Source of the DNA: Sphaerospermopsis torques-reginae ITEP-024
GTDB lineage: Bacteria; Cyanobacteriota; Cyanobacteriia; Cyanobacteriales; Nostocaceae
DNA: 64,000 nucleotides
Direction: 5' to 3'
Assembly: GCF_019598945.1 (NCBI RefSeq)
Contig: NZ_CP080598.1
Coordinates: 4,464,001-4,528,000 of the forward strand
This document shows positions 63,437-64,000 of this stretch, one piece after another. Numbering within the stretch: the first letter of the stretch is position 1; each line of letters starts with the position of its first letter. Both the position numbers and the translations under genes were made by a program. The notes under the pieces were generated by a model, which was given only the letters and a program-made list of their open reading frames with translations, did not search any database and was not told where the DNA came from.

Positions 63437-63594
63437 TTAGGTTGAATTAAACAACAGTGCTTTTTATAAACATCAGTTGCTATTGACAAATAATCAGGTT
63501 GATTCCTTTACTAAATCCCCCTTTTTCAGAGAGCTTGCGGGGGATAAAAAAGGTTGATAATTACAACTACCAACCGGAGTTAGTAAATCAAAAA

Positions 63595-64000
63595 TTACAA
63601 CCCAGTCACTTTACGCAAATAACCCCTGGCCAAAAGCGCGTATTCTAAAGGTTCACGCAAGGGCTTAATATTGGTATTGCTGGGATCTTGTTCTGCTTCC
63701 ACCATTAACCAACCTTCATACTTAACAGCAGCTAATTTATTTAAAATGCTGTCAAAGTCAATGACTCCATTTTTATCTCCAGGAACTGTAAAGACTCCAG
63801 AACGAATTGCACTTAAAAAGCTCAGTTGTTTTTGTTTGGCTTGATCTAAGATATTTTGACGAATGTTTTTCAAGTGAACGTGCTTAATCCGACTACCATA
63901 GGTATTAATCAGATCCAAAATTTCACTTTGGCTCACACCTGAATAGTAAAGATGGCCAGTATCTAGGAGTAAATTGACATGATGATCCTTTGTTCCTGCC
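63595..64000 (-). CDS. Second sugar phosphate isomerase/epimerase-like protein, C-terminal part, runs off the right edge
   Basis: The frame is open to the window edge; the visible 134 residues read GTKDHHVNLLLDTGHLYYSG, IKHVHLKNIRQNILDQAKQK, FTVPGDKNGVIDFDSILNKL, YEGWLMVEAEQDPSNTNIKP. DTGH, HVHLKN and VEAEQD are the metal-ligand blocks of AP_endonuc_2/IolE-type proteins; the last, with LEYALLARGYLRK, is very close to myo-inosose dehydratase IolE-like proteins. It would start the leftward cluster or be in its middle. Confidence 0.83.
   Translation of the reverse strand, partial: AGTKDHHVNLLLDTGHLYYSGVSQSEILDLINTYGSRIKHVHLKNIRQNILDQAKQKQLSFLSAIRSGVFTVPGDKNGVIDFDSILNKLAAVKYEGWLMVEAEQDPSNTNIKPLREPLEYALLARGYLRKVTGL

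Overview
The window comes from an AT-rich genome of a filamentous, heterocyst-forming cyanobacterium (Nostocales type, for example Anabaena, Nostoc, Dolichospermum or Aphanizomenon). The evidence is a cyanobacterial nifB-fdxN-nifS-nifU-nifH cluster, a separate nifP-nifV-nifZ-nifT cluster, frequent HIP1 sites (GCGATCGC), many heptanucleotide tandem repeats, very small dispersed repeats, and families such as Asr1405/Asl0597, DUF2949 and TPR-linked protein kinases.

Layout. 1-4.4 kb is the edge of a non-ribosomal peptide locus: the start of a synthetase whose adenylation pocket reads as threonine, an Asp/Asn beta-hydroxylase and a divergent reductase. 4.4-6.3 kb holds broken transposases, a truncated Uma2 gene and a rhomboid-like protein without its catalytic residues. 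6.3-30 kb is mostly chromosomal housekeeping: two Ser/Thr kinases (one missing its N-lobe), a GTPase, type 2 IPP isomerase, SppA, a DUF2157/GDYXXLXY pair, an RNA methyltransferase, a gamma-glutamyltransferase, an acyltransferase and a Rieske protein, with several short transposable repeats between them. 30.4-35.2 kb is a leftward nif cluster (nifP, Asr1405-type, DUF2949, a small membrane protein, nifV, nifZ, nifT, [2Fe-2S] ferredoxin). 35.5-42 kb is an island of intact and broken toxin-antitoxin modules. 44.1-49.6 kb is the rightward nifB operon. nifH stops after codon 145 and continues into unrelated DNA; the missing 3' half is nowhere in the window. 49.6-55.2 kb holds a decayed type ISP restriction-modification gene mixed with toxin-antitoxin genes. 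55.5-64 kb is a leftward accessory cluster: a GH63-like glycosidase, a DyP peroxidase, a copper-radical oxidase, two sugar isomerase/epimerase-like proteins and an NTF2-like protein.

How the parts fit. The two nif clusters should supply homocitrate (NifV), cysteine for Fe-S assembly (NifP), cluster scaffolds (NifS, NifU), the FeMo-co precursor (NifB) and accessory factors. Both are preceded by a ~157-bp bipartite module with the same boxes at nearly the same spacing, which points to a shared activator. nifH looks interrupted by a large element, as is known for other nif and hup genes of heterocyst formers, or else permanently broken. The oxidase/DyP pair resembles the GlxA/DtpA partnership of Streptomyces and may act on an extracellular glycan.

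Most interesting observations: the shared nif regulatory module, the nifH interruption, a ~125-nt repeat with four hairpins and compensatory base changes, a 162-bp MITE family with 9-bp target duplications, and the oxidase/peroxidase/glycosidase cluster.
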